Made by a program: the position numbers and the translations under genes
Shown here: piece by piece, positions 32,210 through 45,073 of the stretch
How positions within the stretch are numbered: the first letter of the stretch is position 1
Layout of the letters: each line of letters starts with the position of its first letter
The notes under the pieces: generated by a model
Databases searched by the model: none
What the model was told of the DNA's origin: nothing
What the model saw: the letters and a program-made list of their open reading frames with translations, nothing else
Source: Nepenthes gracilis
Lineage: Eukaryota; Streptophyta; Magnoliopsida; Caryophyllales; Nepenthaceae
NCBI GenBank assembly: GCA_033239525.1
Contig: BSYO01000014.1
Span: 5,622,536 to 5,686,535 of the forward strand
Length of the DNA: 64,000 nt
Reading direction: 5' to 3'

Positions 32210-35083
32210 GGCCCCAGGTCCGGATGGCTTTTCTGCCAAATTTTTCAAAGCCGCTTGGAATGATATTGGAGCCGACATTACTGAAGCTGTTCAAGACTTC
32301 TTCCTTCACGGGAAGATCTTAAAGCAGATCAATACAACCTTGCTTTGCTTAATCCCGAAGATCAAATCTCCCTCCAAGGTCTCTGACTTCCACCCCATCG
32401 CATGCTGTAATGTCATTTATAAGATCATTTCCAAGATCATCGCCACCCGCCTCCAACCCACGCTCCCCTTCCTTGTTGGCAAATGCCAAACTGCTTTCAT
32501 TTCTGATTGAAATATTGGTCGGAGTGGAGTTGCGTAAGATGAGGCCGGAGTGGCTTTGCATCCGGAGTACCTGTTTTGGTAATTGGCCGGAGTGGCCGTG
32601 AGTTAGTTGAATCCGGAGTGCATTTTCCGGAGTGCAATTTTCTGGAGTGCAATTTTTCGGAGTGCAATTTGCTGGAGTGCATTTTTCCGGAGTGCATTTT
32701 GCCGGAGTGCATTTCTGCCGGAGTATAACTTTCTGGAGTGCATATTTGCCGGAGTGCAATTTGCCGGAATGCTTTTTTGCTGGAGTGCATTTTGCCTGTT
32801 CTGTTCCTTTGCCGAGAATGCGCAAGATCGCTTTATCATTTTTCACGCGTCGATCTAATCGACTGATTATGTGTCCGAACATATATTAGATAGATTTCAT
32901 ATTCTGTTGAGTCTGTCGTATGCTGTCCTCCTAGAGGTTTTTTATGTATTCTCTGATGTACAAGTGGCTCGGGGCATGCCCTAGCGTTTATGTTTTATCT
33001 CCAAGTCAAAACACTTGGAGATAAAGCATAGCTTTTGTAATTTTTCTCCCTTTAATCCAAAATACTTACTTACCAAAAAAATCTTCTGATAGAAATATTG
33101 GAGATAATATTCTGCTGGCTCAGGACTTACTCCACAAATACCACCTCAATAAGGGGGCCCCTCGTTGTGCAATAAAAGTTGACCTGATGAAGGCCTTTGA
33201 TTCCATCCACTGGGACTTCATTCTAGCTGTCCTTGAGCTGATGAATTTTCCTCCCCCAATGGTCAATTGGATCAAGGAATGCATCACCACCACCACGTCA
33301 CCATTAATCTGAATGGTGCGTCCGTGGGTTTTTTTCGAGGGGCCAAAGGGCTTAGACAGGGTGACCCCCTCTCTCCCTACCTTTTTGTGTTAGGGATGGA
33401 AGTCCTGAATGGCATTCTGAATAGAATGGCTAGGACTAATCCTGATTTGAAGTTCCACTAGAAATATGATAGCTCCCGTATTGTGATGCTTGGCTTTGCT
33501 GATGATGTTCTTCTTTTCTCCAAAGCAGACTGTAAATCCATTCAGGCAATTCATGAGAGTCTCAACATTTTCAGTTGTCTGTCTGGCCTCACTCCCAACC
33601 CGGATAAGAGTGAGGTTTTTTGCTGCTCTGTTAGGGAGGATTCCATTCAACGCATCGTTGACATTCTCGGATTCAAGAGAGGCACTCTTCCTGTCAGGTA
33701 TCTCGGTGTCCCCCTTATCACTACGAAGCTTACCCGCTCTGACTGCAAGCCTCTCCTTGACCGTATTCATCTTTGGATTTCGTCTTGAAAGAATCATTGG
33801 CTCTCTTTTGCTGGAAGGTTGCAGCTTATTTCTTCCATCCTCTCCACTATCCACAACTATTGGGCTTCTATGTTCATCCTCCCCAAATCTATCTTGAATA
33901 GCATAAATAAGTCCCTTCACTCCTTCCTGTGGCATCGCTCCCTAGATGGTAGATACTCTGCTAAAGTTGCCTAGAAGGACGTTTGCTCCCCTAAAGGAGA
34001 AGGGGGTCTGGGCTTTAAAAACCTAGTAGCATCCAACAAAGCCCTTCTATGCCGTCACTTCTGGAGGATCATCAGCAAAGATCCAGAATCCATTTGGGTT
34101 TCTTGGTGTTATCTCCACCGTATCAAAGATCGTTGCATTTGGACCATCAAAATTCCAGACATAGCCCCTTGGAGCTGGAAAAAGCTGATGAAGCTCCGAT
34201 CTGCTCTCCGCCCCAAGATCCGTTTTCGTATTGGTGATGGAACAGACACGTTCCTCTGGCTGGATCATTGGCACCCGCTGGGACCTCTTTGTGATCAAAC
34301 CGATGAGAGGATCAGGCGTATTACCGGATTACCCCTGAATGCAAAAGTAAAGGACATCATCTTTAACGGAGACTGGAGATGGCCAAACCAGTTTGACTCG
34401 GAGGTAGCGGATATTGCGGATCGTATGCCTCCCTACCTCCCTGATCTCTCCCGCAAGGATATGGCCCTTTGGACTGCAGACCACTGGAAATTTCACTGCC
34501 AAATCCGCTTATAGAATTTTCCATGCACCTAATGACGTGGTGGAGTGGTCTGGTCTGGTCTTGTTTGGAACCCTCTGTTCATTCCTGCTCAGGCCTTTCT
34601 CCTTTGGTTAGCTATTCGCCATAGGCTCAACACTCTGGATAGGGTTAGTCGGTGCCTTCACATCTCTCCGAATTGTGTTCTTCGTTCTAATGACAGGGAA
34701 AGTCATAGCCACCTTTTCTTTAACTGTCCTTTCTCCTCGGCTGTCTGGCGCCTCAAGTGCATTCAAGCTGGCCTTAACTAGCCTTATCCACACTGGTACT
34801 CCAATGTCTTGTAGGCTGCCAACCATTGGAAGGGAAAATGCCTCAAAGCCTGCTCCTACCGCCTCATCTATGCCGCCTCAGTCTACTACATCTGGAGGGA
34901 GAGAAATCAACGTGTCTTCAAGAACACCGCGTGTAATGAAGCCCAGCTGGCCCACCAGATTACTGCTGCTATTCGAGGCAAGCTGGAGTTCTCTCATGTT
35001 GAGGTTGCCCGTAGAAACAGAACGGTTCTGATGAGATGGAGCATCCCCCTTGCGGTCCTGAACGTGGACTCCGATCCCTGACA
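32210..35083 (+). pseudogene. L1-C ORF2: reverse transcriptase and C-terminal region
   Basis: The frame starts with APGPDGFSAKFFKAAW and runs to GKCQTAF, is interrupted by the insertion 32519-33083, and resumes with GDNILLAQDLLHKYHLNKG. It then has KVDLMKAFDSIHWDF, GFFRGAKGLRQGDPLSPYLF, catalytic GFADDVLLF (33491 on), IRYLGVP-like VRYLGVPLI, WLDHWHPLGPL, FLLWLAIRHRLNTLD and HLFFNCPFS, and ends at 35083 (MRWSIPLAVLNVDSDP-stop). Frame breaks occur near 33305, 33462, 33787 and 33975. The endonuclease domain is missing on the left, where L1-B's poly(A) adjoins. RT family assignment is secure; function is lost. Confidence 0.9.
32501..33101 (+). mobile_element. 5'-truncated L1 3' UTR insertion with 18-bp TSD
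   Basis: TTCTGATTGAAATATTGG (32501-32518) and TTCTGATAGAAATATTGG (33084-33101) differ at one base. The 565-bp insert holds about a dozen CCGGAGTGC-type units of 17-19 bp (32600-32800), then tail I with a perfect ATCTCC/GGAGAT stem-loop near 32995-33030 and poly(A). It interrupts L1-C ORF2 just after the QTAF motif. Confidence 0.93.
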
Positions 35084-36278
35084 GTTGCCTTCATCCGGAG
35101 TGTTTTTTCTGTACTTTTTTAGCCGGAGCTATTTCACTTTAGGCTGGAGTGGCATGAATCCGGAGCTGCTGTTAGCGTAAAAAAAAATTCGTTTTGTCCT
35201 AGCTTTTGAGGACTCCAGATTCCGGAGTGCTTTTGCTTTTGAGAACTCCGAATCCGGAGTGTTTCTGTGCTTTTACTTTGCCGAAGCAAAAAAAAAAAAA
35301 AAGAGGTTTTGTCCTTGCTTTTGAGGACTCCGAAATTCGGAGTGCTTTTTTGTTCGCTTCTTTCGCCGGAGCTGTTTTCTCTTCTTGTTCGGTGCACCTT
35401 TTTGAACCCGGGGATGTGAGGTCGGTTGCCTTGGGTCTTTTTTTGCCGGAGCTGCCTTTCTTGGCTAGTATAAAAAAAAAAACACTTTGTCCTTGCTTTT
35501 GAGGACTCCGGGATCCGGAGTGCTTTTTGTTCGCTTCTTTGCCGTAGTGGCCTTTGTGCCCGTTTTTTGTGTAGATTAAATCCGGCCCTTTTCGAGGACT
35601 CCGGAATCCGGAGTGTTTCTTTGGTCGCTATTTAGCCGGAGTGGCCTTTGTGCCTGTAACTTCGTTGATTGAATCTGAAGCTGTTCCTCTCTAAGGCTGG
35701 AGTGGCCTGAGTGCGCTGAGGCAAAAAAAAAAAAATCAACTCTCTGTCCTGCTTTCGAGGATTTGACCAAGCGTTTGAGGTTCCAGAATCCGGTGTGTTC
35801 TTGTTCGCTTTAATGGCTTCTGTGGCCTTCTTGCCTGTTATTACAAAAATTGAGGTTGGCATTTCCCATGTCCGGATTGCGTTATGTTTCGCCAAAGTCC
35901 GGAGTGGCCATACGATTGATAAATTCCAAAGTCTGTTTATATGGATGGAGTGGCATCTGTTCCCTGTAAGGTTGGAATGGCCGTTAACGCTCAACAACTG
36001 GAGAAGGCCATTCTGCTTTTTGCTCACTTCAGGACGGAGTGGTTTTGTAGCAGAAGCCGGAGCGTCATTTGTTCATTTCCCGACTGGAATGATCTTTCTT
36101 ATCTGGAGCTTGCCGTTTTCGAAGTGCAATTCAAATGCTGAGCATGTTTTTTTGTTTTCAACGCTGATTTTGATATTGTATTCTTGTATTCAATGACATT
36201 TGTCATGGTTCAGGGTCTCCTTACTTCTATGTTCCTTTTTCCAAGTCGGCAAAACACTTGGTAATGAACATAACTGTT
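35084..36278 (+). repeat. L1-C 3' UTR with A-run repeats, CCGGAGTG motifs and tail II
   Basis: Units of the form A-run, TTTGTCC(T)TGCTTTTGAGGACT, CCGGAATCCGGAGTG recur from A runs near 35180, 35288, 35471 and 35723. Looser CCGGAGTGG words continue to about 36080. It ends with tail II: ATTTGTCATG, CTATGTTC, a CCAAGT...ACTTGG stem-loop near 36240-36262, and GAACATAA, without poly(A), probably because the next element begins here. Confidence 0.78.
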
Positions 36279-36690
36279 TGTACATGAGAGAAGAAGAATC
36301 CATGAGAGAAAGGGAGGGGAGCAAAGTGATAGAGGGAGAGAGAATAAGACAGGGAGGGTGAGAACTGAATGTTCTTCTCCCTATTCCCTATAATCAATTA
36401 CAACACTTATAATATAGTCTATGACAAAAATCGGTTATAGCAAAATAAAGAAAAATGAATTAACAACTAAGGAAAGAAAACATAATCTAAAAACAATTAA
36501 CAGAATAATAATTGATAGAAAATGGTAGTATAAAATGTATTAAAAATAATCCTAGAATTTTTAGGAAGGTCAGGTTAGTCGAGCAATTCGTTGAGTTATC
36601 AGCAGATTAGTTGACTGAACTGCTGGGCTTGATGGACTTAAGCTTGCTGCTTATGGACTAGCCTCAGTTGGGGTGAGTAGAGCTATTGGG
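36279..36690 (-). repeat. Probable LTR of a Ty3/gypsy element, minus strand
   Basis: On the minus strand this stretch has GTAATTGATTATAGGG, a CT-rich leader and an end near TGTACA at 36279-36284, the arrangement of an LTR 3' half. It lies next to a polyprotein remnant at 36690-36860 on the same strand. I could not fix the other LTR border. Confidence 0.4.
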
Positions 36691-36860
36691 CCTGGACCAA
36701 TGAGGCTTGTAACATTACCATTTCTATCGAAAATAACCTTATCATTAAGGTTGAAAGTTGAAAATTTCTGGCTAAAGGCAGCAGCTGATTCCCATGTAGC
36801 CTCCTCAGGAGAGTGCGACTGTCATTGTACAAGAAGTTAAGGAACAAATTTCCCATGCCC
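36690..36860 (-). pseudogene. Ty3/gypsy polyprotein C-terminus with chromodomain-like end
   Basis: The minus strand reads SHSPEEATWESAAAFSQKF then FNLNDKVIFDRNGNV. EEATWE followed by a phenylalanine-rich segment and 'L-x-D-K-V' is the usual C-terminal end of several Ty3/gypsy chromovirus polyproteins. A stop lies just upstream. Only this C-terminal piece remains. Confidence 0.6.
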
Positions 36861-37506
36861 GAGAACCTTTTGGAAACCCAAAAGCCGTGCGGAATACACC
36901 TCATGTTGGAAGCCCAATGTCTCTACAGGTAATTCAATTGACCAAACGAAAAGCAAGTGAGCTAATAGAGGCTCAAGATCAGGACAACCCATTTGAGCAT
37001 GAAAAGGTCAACGCTTCCGTTGGCCGAAAAAGCAACCAGTAGAGTTGAGGCCTAAGATGCACGCGGCCCAAACCTAGATTGATCCATGTGCTCATCCTCA
37101 AGCCACAACAATCATCTTCTCTAAATTTTCGCATCTCCAAAAAAGACAATCTTCACTATAACGGTCACCTTCAGAATCAAAGCACATCCCGGGAGGAAAG
37201 CATTAGAATCTACGCACAGTCTACTGAAAACCTTAACGGTTACAAAATACAGAAGGAATGATATCAATCTCTTTGACCGTTACAATCAGAAAGGTGCTTA
37301 TGCCTACACAAAAAAGGCAACGATCCTCAATAGAGTACGGGTATCAAGCCCCTCTGCATAAGGAAGGCATCCCGTAACTATAGCTATAAAAGGCAATGGG
37401 AGCTGACTCTTTCCTTACCCCCCAAAAAAAAAAGGAGCTAACGCTTTCAACACGCATTCTTTTGCCCACAAAAGCTGTCAAGTAATTACAATGCGAGGAC
37501 GGCTAG
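36861..37506. other. No gene; candidate TATA box and unresolved repeat
   Basis: No coding frame is convincing. TATAAAAGG at 37385-37393 is a strong TATA match, about 110-120 bp before the L1-D 5' end, and could be an L1 or LTR promoter remnant. The rest looks like decayed LTR-element sequence, but I cannot assign it. Confidence 0.35.
37399..37448 (+). mobile_element. 20-bp LINE-tail micro-insertion with 15-bp degenerate TSD
   Basis: GGAGCTGACTCTTTC (37399-37413) and GGAGCTAACGCTTTC (37434-37448) match at 13 of 15 positions. Between them lies CTTACCCCCC plus ten A, a slightly altered LINE terminus. Older than the other three of its kind. Confidence 0.6.
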
Positions 37507-37601
37507 AATCTAGAGAGAGAAGTTCTGTCTTCTCTCTTCCCTGAATTCAAATCTGTCTACTGTGCCCTGGTCGCGCCTCCCGTTTCTTCTCTCCGGCGCC
37601 C

Positions 37602-39332
37602 ATGGCGCCGGCTCTCCGCCCAATTTCCTGCTCCCCTAGTTCTGTTTCCTTCTCTCCCTCCCTCGCGAGTCCTTCTGTTAAACCTAGCGCGCCTTCTTCT
37701 CGCCCTTCCTCCCCCTCCGTTAGTGAACCTCCTTCTAATCTTTCATCTTCTCCTTCAACGTCTCCCTTTAGGGTTCCTGGTGTTCATTCTCAGGGGCCTG
37801 GTCCTTCTGATGTGATTGGGCCTGCGGGCTCTTTCCCCCCCTCGCTTCTGTTGCTGCGTCCCTCCCTGGTGAAGACGTCGCCCCCGATGTTGTCTCAAAG
37901 CTTTGCTCTGTCCCTCCGACGATCTTGGTTCAAGCTCCGTTGGCTGCACCTGAGAAGTCGGTTTCCCTGCTTCCGAAGTCGTGGGCTGTTATTGTCTCCA
38001 AGGACTCCATGGATGCGGGTACCCAACTTAAATATTTTCCCCCACCTCCCCCTATTGGCCCGGTCATGGAACTTTTCCCCCCTGCTGAGGTTATTCAGCA
38101 GGGAGAAGTTACGTGGAGGGACTCCCTTGTGGGTTATTTTTTCAAATCCCCCCTAAATTTCTTTGTGGTTAATCACATTGCCCGTAAGATTTGGGCTAAA
38201 TTTGGAATTTCACATGTCGCTGAAATGGAAAACGATTTCTTTCTTTTCCGTTTCACAAACGAAGCTCAGATGCAAGAGTGCCTGAATCATGGCCCTTGGA
38301 ATTTTGCTAGCCGTCCTTTCTTCTTAAAGAAATGGACGCCGGATATGGTCCTCTCTAAGGAGGACCATACGACATTCCCGATTTGGGTTCATCTAAAGGA
38401 TGTCCCGGTCCAATTCTGGACCCCTATGGGACTTAGCTGCATAGCCAGTGCCATAGGGATCCCCCTCCAGATGGATCCCGCTACTGCTAAACGGGACCGG
38501 TTATGGGTTGCACGAATTCGTGTTGAAGTCTCTGCAACATCCATATTGCCTGAAAAAATTAGAGTAAATCTTGGGAATCCCCGGGTGACTCCTTCGGGGT
38601 CGACGTGACGGTTGAATATCCTTGGAAACCTGGACAATGCGAATCTGGTCTGAATGGGAAGCACCATAAGAATCAGAACAAGATACCCCCAAAAATCAAA
38701 CCAAATGGGCACCAGATTCCCATGGCGCCTATTGGCAGTGCTCAGGGGGAAAAAGGTCCCTGGAGAGTTAAAAGCAATTCTCAACCTGCGGTTGTTTCTG
38801 CTGGACCTGTGCCGGAATCCAACTCCTTTGCGGCATTACAATGCCCAGAGAATGACACCCCTTCAGGCCCTTCTGATGGGGTTGGGAAAAATGTTGCCAG
38901 TGATTTAGCTGAACCTGATCTAGGCCCCACCCTGAACGGTGTGGAGAAGGATATAAGGATACTGACACCTTCTATAATGGAGCGGGAGAATTGGGGTGAG
39001 CCTCTCCTGAAAAATGATGAATCTGGCCAAGACTGCAGTAGTAGGGACATGAGAGGCATCAGTTGTGTCTCTCCTCTTCCAGAAGATGACCAGATGGGGG
39101 GGAGCCTCCAAGTTCCTCCAACTTGGGCAACCCTCCTAGCTCTAGGAGCTCTCGTCGGATGGCCGAGCGTGTCCCAAACTCTCTAAATGTGGCTGGTTGC
39201 TCCAACCACACTGTTAGCCTTCCCCATGTCCTTGCTGAAAAGGATGGCGAGACTCCTCAAGTGATGTCGCAAGCGAAAAAAACAAAGGGGCCTAAAAAGA
39301 AAAAACCCCCTTCCCCCTTACCTCATGATTAG
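37602..39332 (+). pseudogene. L1-D ORF1: DUF4283-like RNA-binding protein
   Basis: ATG at 37602 lies in CCATGGCGCC and begins a Ser/Pro-rich N-terminus. A frame change in the C run near 37833-37840 is needed to reach the main domain (37925-38580): WRDSLVGYFF, HIARKIWAKFGI, NHGPWNFASRPFFLKKW, LSKEDHTTFPIWVHLK, IASAIGIPLQMDPATAKR. This pattern is DUF4283, common in ORF1 of plant L1s. A second frame change near 38580 leads to EYPWKPGQCE, where a zinc knuckle should follow but the second cysteine is lost. The C-terminus is Lys-rich (KKTKGPKKKK) and ends PHD-stop at 39332. It would bind LINE RNA in the nucleoprotein particle. Confidence 0.85.
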
Positions 39333-39636
39333 CATCGCTTGCTGGAATATCCGTGGACTTAATGGGACAATCAAATCCCATGAAGTCGGGAACGTCATTC
39401 AGTCTTCCCGCTGTTCTATCTTTGGTCTAGTGGAGACCAGGGTCAAAGAAAATAAGGCTCCTCATATCTCTAACATGGTGATGCCTTCCTAGAAGTGGGA
39501 GATGAACTATTCGGAAAACCCTTCTGGCCGTATTTGGATTGGTTGGGATGATTCCTTTGTTGATTTAAGCATTTTATCCAAATCAGACCAATTTATGCAT
39601 TGCAGAACTGTTAATAGAATCAATGTATTATCATTC

Positions 39637-42600
39637 TTTTTTTTTTTGGTAAGTAAGAATTTTGGATTAATGGGAGAAAAAAAATTACAAGTTCTACGTT
39701 TTATCTCAAATATTATTACTTGGAGATAAAACATAAAGCGCTAGGGCATGCCCCGAGCAACTGGTACATCAGAAAAAAAAACATTAAAACAACCACAGAG
39801 ACAGAAAATGAAATTTGTCAACAATTTCACACGAACAAGTTCATGATCAGCTACTCCCAAATCGACAGGGTCGACTCAGCAAAAACAAACAACAATCATG
39901 TCATCCATCTCGGATCATCATCGGCACAGGACAACAGGGAATCGGCATCCTCTGGGTCACAGCAGATCACATCCACATCACGGTAGACAAATCACCCCCT
40001 CAGAGAAATTACATGGCAGCAGTATACCACTGTCCAGGCCATCAAAAAATCATGAAAAAAAAAAAGCAGATGAGCAACTTCAATTCCGGACGGTGCAAAC
40101 TCAGAGCAGCCACACCCACACAGGAGCAGTAACAGCACTACAAACCAATTAAAACCACAGAGGACTCAAGAACACTCCGGCAAATGCAGGGCAGAGGATC
40201 AGCATCAGCATCCAACTCGGCATGATCGGCACAGAGTACTACTAAACAGCAGCAGTACAAGATAATCACACAGCAATGGTACACATGTGATCAATCAGAT
40301 GCTCCACAATCAGAGGCAACACATCATTCAGCAATGAACATCAACCGAAATAGCCATCAGCCAATAATCCAATAAGCCACAGCATCTAGAGCAGTGGGAA
40401 CCAGCAGTCGAGTCCCATTCGAATCCACAGCTAAACACCATGGCCAGCAATTGCTTACCTCCAAAAAGAGACAGCTCGACCAGCAGCAAATTTCCAGCAA
40501 TTCCAAGCCACAGCATCTAGAACATCATTCCAGCAGCTCTAGCAAGGCTTTGCCAAAATCAGCTCCAGCACAATCATCAGAAAAACCTTGCATATCTGCA
40601 CTACTGCAGCCAGCAAACTGCATTCTGAGAATCAGGCACAGTAACCCTCAGCAGCAGAGAATTCCACCTCCAGCAGCACAGCCGAGGAACAAATCAGCAA
40701 TTCACCTCCGGCAGGATTAGCAAACCAGATAATGTAGCATAAAATTCCATTCAATCCTGCAAGATAGCACCACCACAGGCAGCGAGTCCTCCATTTCATG
40801 GGCAGCAATATTCTAGCTCCAGCATAGATCAAAGAAAAAAGGCCGCAGCGGCGTGCTTCAGCAGCATCAGACGAAGAAGCAGCACCAAGAAAACTGTAGC
40901 AACAGAATAGCCTAGTGCATAGCACCAGGTCCAGCAGCACCTGCCATCGTCAACAACATAAAAAACGGGCATAGCCACCAACCACCACTTAATGCACATA
41001 GGACACACCAGCCATACCAAGTCAAACCATAGCTGGGCAACTTCAACACAAAGAATTGCATCACACACAGCCTACAATAACAATTCTCAACCAGCTATAG
41101 ATTCCAGGAGCAGTAGCGAGAATATAGAATGATAAAAATCGGACTCCAACAACTTGCTGCAACAACCCAGCAAGGCCACCTCACGAGGCAAAAAAGCAGC
41201 ACCCATAAAACAGCTGCAACCATCATTGCAAGAGGGACAGAAGATATCCTACATCAATGTATTAGTACAATCAACCTACCACTGGTTGATGGAGATGTTC
41301 CTTTCCTTTACCTGGAATGCGCAAGAATTCGGAATGCATTGAAACCGGAGTGCATTGGACGGAGTGCTTGGGACGGAGTGATGCAGAGTCCGGAGTGGAA
41401 AATTTCCGATGTGCATTTTGTGGAGTGTAATTTTCCGAAGTGCTTTTGGCCGGAGTGCAATTTGTCAGAGTGCAATTTGCCGGAGTGCATTTTGCCTGTC
41501 CCTTTCCTTTGCTTGGAATGCACAAAGAATCCAGAGTGCATTGAATCCGGAGTGAATTGGACGGAGTGCTTGGGACGGAGTGTCGCAGAGTCCGGAGTGT
41601 TCTGGAGGCCGGAATGCACTCTTATCTGGAGGCCGGAGTGCAATGCCGTTGATGCTGATTTGCAGCAATCGAGGGAATGCAGATCAGATGTAGTGTTTGT
41701 CGCCAATTGGTGGAATGAATTGCTGGGCTGTAGTGGTTGTCCTGGTTGCTGAGACAGATTTGGATTGAGGGGTCAGGCTGTCAATCTGCTGCCTTGGTGC
41801 TCGATTCAGTACTGTTATCTCTGGTTGTCACTGGGCTGCAGTGAGGAGATGATTTCATATGTTGGTGAAATTGTCCGGAGTGCAATTAGCCGGAGTGCAT
41901 TTTGACGGAGTGAAAATTTTCGGAGTGCATTTTGTGGAGTGTAATTTTCCGAAGTGCATTTGGCCGGAGTGCAATTTGCCGGAGTGAGCGTTTGCCGGAG
42001 TGCATATTGCCTGTTCCTTTCCTTTGCCTGGAATGAGCAAGAATCCGGTGTGCATTGAAACCAGATGCATTGGACGGAGTGCTTGGGAAGGAGTGTTGCA
42101 GAGTCCGGAGTGGAAAATTTTTGGAGTGCTTTTTGCGGCGTGTAATTTTCCGAAGTGCTTTTGGCCGGAGTACAATGTGCCAGAGTCAACTTTTGCCGGA
42201 GTGCATTTTGGTTACAGGGGGTTGGAAAGCGGCGCTTTCCCTCTAGGTTGTGATGTAATATTTTTAATTTCTATAGATTTTATAGAAAGTTGGCCTCCTA
42301 GAGGTTGTTAAGTACTTTTGGATGTACTAGTTGCTCGGGGAATGCCCCAGCGGGTTATGCTTTATCCCCAAGTCAAAATACTTGGCGATAAAACATCGAA
42401 TTTATAATTTTTTCTCTCATTAATCCAAAATACTTACTTACCAAAAAAAAAACCATCAACCTACCACATCGATATGATCAGCAACAAGTTCCTCAGAATG
42501 CTACACCATTGCAATTTTGGCCACTCACTAACATTCGGCAGCATTTACACTGATCAGAATCAAGCTGAAGCCTAGGATCATCAATATCACCAGATTTAAA

Positions 42601-43306
42601 AACCTCAAGCAGAGACTACATCAGGTTCAAATCTGGCAGTACAAAATTATCATACCAGGCCGACAAAAACAACCTCTGAAGCTGCCAATCAGATCGGATC
42701 AACACATACCAGCGAGAGCATCAGTCGCCACCATTGGCAGCCCTTCATCTTTTGCTACAGTACAAGCATCAAACTCTCAATCCTCAAAGTGTTCAAAATA
42801 AAAGCCAACCGCACCAACCAGACAGGTATAGCAAACCAGAGCATCAACTCATCAGCCGGCAACTACATGTTTCAAAATAGCAGATGAACCACATACTAGC
42901 CACCCTATTGAAATCTGCATCAACTTTCTCTGATTCCTCCAGGCAGCATCAAACTCATCAACCGGCAGGAGGTAATAGCCGGCGTCTCCCAGAACCCAAG
43001 GTCGAGCATATTAAATTCATCCTGCTTCATCAGTAACAAACGTGGCAGCCAGCTACAAATCAACCATTTTCATTGGGCAACTGCTCTTCAATTTCAGAAA
43101 CAAACTACAACAACAGAACAGCATAGAGCATCCAAAAGGCAATGAGGTCCGAGAACCCCAGCATCAATGTGGTACCAAACAGATATAATTGGCTGCATCT
43201 GCATACCAATAAATGCCGATTGCAATGAAAGAGGGACAAAACACCATCTACTTCTTCTCTTTTTTTTTTTTTTTGAAAAAGTGAAAAGGGAAAGGCACCA
43301 GGAGTC
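39637..43306 (-). mobile_element. LINE-derived element in the endonuclease domain, minus strand, about 10-bp TSD
   Basis: ATCATTCTTT occurs at 39630-39639 and 43307-43316, and removing the insert restores RINVLSFFITFIYGSN across the endonuclease. Poly(T), GGTAAGTAAG and an imperfect stem-loop (39640-39770) give a minus-strand 3' end. At the other side, poly(T) at 43260-43274 with GAAAAAGTGAAAAGGG resembles the tail-III sequence at 52578, so the insert is composite. A younger plus-strand copy lies at 41283-42454. Confidence 0.8.
41270..42467 (+). mobile_element. 5'-truncated L1 3' UTR insertion with 13-bp TSD
   Basis: ATCAACCTACCAC is at 41270-41282 and 42455-42467. The insert (41283-42454) carries two blocks of CGGAGTGC motifs (41330-41660 and 41875-42210), then GGCCTCCTAGAGG (42291), the 3' core with GGGGAATGCCCC, an imperfect stem-loop and poly(A). 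A landmark CCTTTCCTTT...GGAATG recurs near 41298, 41507 and 42015, showing a higher-order unit of about 205 bp. Confidence 0.88.
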
Positions 43307-45073
43307 ATCATTCTTTATTACCTTCATTTACGGCTCCAACTCCGAGTTTCTTAGGAGAACTCTTTTGGATAACCTGCGTACCATCCACTCCCTCTCTTCA
43401 GGTAATCCTTGGGTTGTTTTGGGCGATTTCAATGCTATTCAAACACCCTCTGAAAATCTGGGGGGAAGCTAGCACGACAATAGTGCAAAGGACCTTGACT
43501 TATGCCTCACTGATTGCGATCTCCATGATCTGAGCTATGAAGGCACCTTTTTCACCTGGAATGATGGCAGAGATCCGGGTTCCCGCATCTACCGTAAACT
43601 CGACCGAGTGGTGGTTAATGGTCCCTGGCTGGCGGCTTTCAACTACAGGGCCTTTTTCCACCCTCCTCGCCTCTCGGATCACTCTCCCTGTGTGTTGTCC
43701 CCCTCCTCATCTAGTCCCCATAAATCTGGTTGCTTCCGGTTCAATAATTTCCTCGCCCAGCACCCTAGGTTCATTCCTACTGTCCAACAATATTGGAACA
43801 ATTCTATTCAGGGTGTCCCCATGTTCCGGGTTGTTTCAAATCTGAGGATCATAAAAGAGAAATTAAAGGATCTTAATCGTAGCATGGGGGACATCTCTGA
43901 AGGTGTCACTCAGACGAGAGCGGCACTTGAGGATTTCCAGAAAAAAGCCCCGTTCTCTGTCCCTCAATTCGGAGTTAATGAGAAAGAAAACCTTTTAGCT
44001 ATGTACTATAGAGCTCTAAGAACCGAACTTGATTTTCTTCAACAAAAAGCAAAAATTCGATGGCTCAGGAACGGCGATAAATGTACAAAATTTTTCTTTC
44101 AATCAATTGCTGGCAACAGAAACAAGAATCGTATCCTACCTTTAACCAAAGGAGACGGATCTGTCTCGAGTAGCCTGGAGGAAGTCCAGCATCTATTCAT
44201 TGAGCACTTTACACAGATCCTGGGTACGGGCAGAAGGAGTGGGCCATTTCCTAAAGAGTGTCTCCGGCCGTTTATTCTGCACTCCGTCCCTAATGAGCTC
44301 CAGATGGAGATGTGCAGGCCCATCAATGATGAGGAGGTCCTGTTGGCCCTTTACTCCATTGATGATAATAAAGCTCCTGGACCTGATGGGTTTTCTACCA
44401 AATTCTTTAAAGATTCCTGGAACGAAATTGGCCCTTCCATCACTGAAGCTATTCAGGACTTCTTTCACCATAGGAAGCTGTTGAAACAAATTAACACGAC
44501 CTTATTGTGCTTAATCCCAAAAATCAAATCGCCATCCAAGGTCTCTGATTTCCGGCCCATTGCGTGCTGCAATGTCTTATATAAGATCATTTCCAAGATC
44601 ATCGTCTCCCGCATTAAACCTTCACTTCCCCACCTTGTGGCAAAATGTCAAACTGCCTTTGTTCCGGGTAGGAGCATTGGTGATAACATTTTGCTTGCTC
44701 AGGAGTTGCTGCATAAATACCACCTGAATAAACGGGTCCCACGGTGTGCGATTAAAGTGGATTTGATGAAGGCATACGAATTTATCCATTGGGATTTCAT
44801 TTTGGCGGTCCTTGAACTGATGGACTTCCCCCCCATTGTGACTAAATGGATCAGTCAATGCATTACCTGAACTTCTTTCTCTTTAAGCCTCAATGGTGAG
44901 ACGGTGGGTTTTTTCCGTGGTTCCAAAGGACTTAGACAAGTGGACCCCCTTTCTCCCTATCTCTTTGTTTTAGGGATGGAAGTCCTTAATGGTATCCTTG
45001 TTAGAATGACTCAGACTAACCCGGATTTTCATTTCCACTGGAAATGTGCGGACACTAGAATTGTGATGCTTGG

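Noticed and set aside
32607..32889. Repetitive hydrophobic ORFs in CCGGAGTG tracts (also 41129-41752, 42000-42311, 48461-48853 and minus-strand 48402-49031)
   Set aside because: They are translations of the short motif (repeating GVxF or ALRxIA) in several frames and both strands; no start, codon pattern or homology supports a gene.
37385..37393. TATAAAAGG as the L1-D promoter
   Set aside because: The spacing to the L1-D 5' end is about 115 bp and the surrounding sequence may be a decayed LTR, so I list it only as a candidate.
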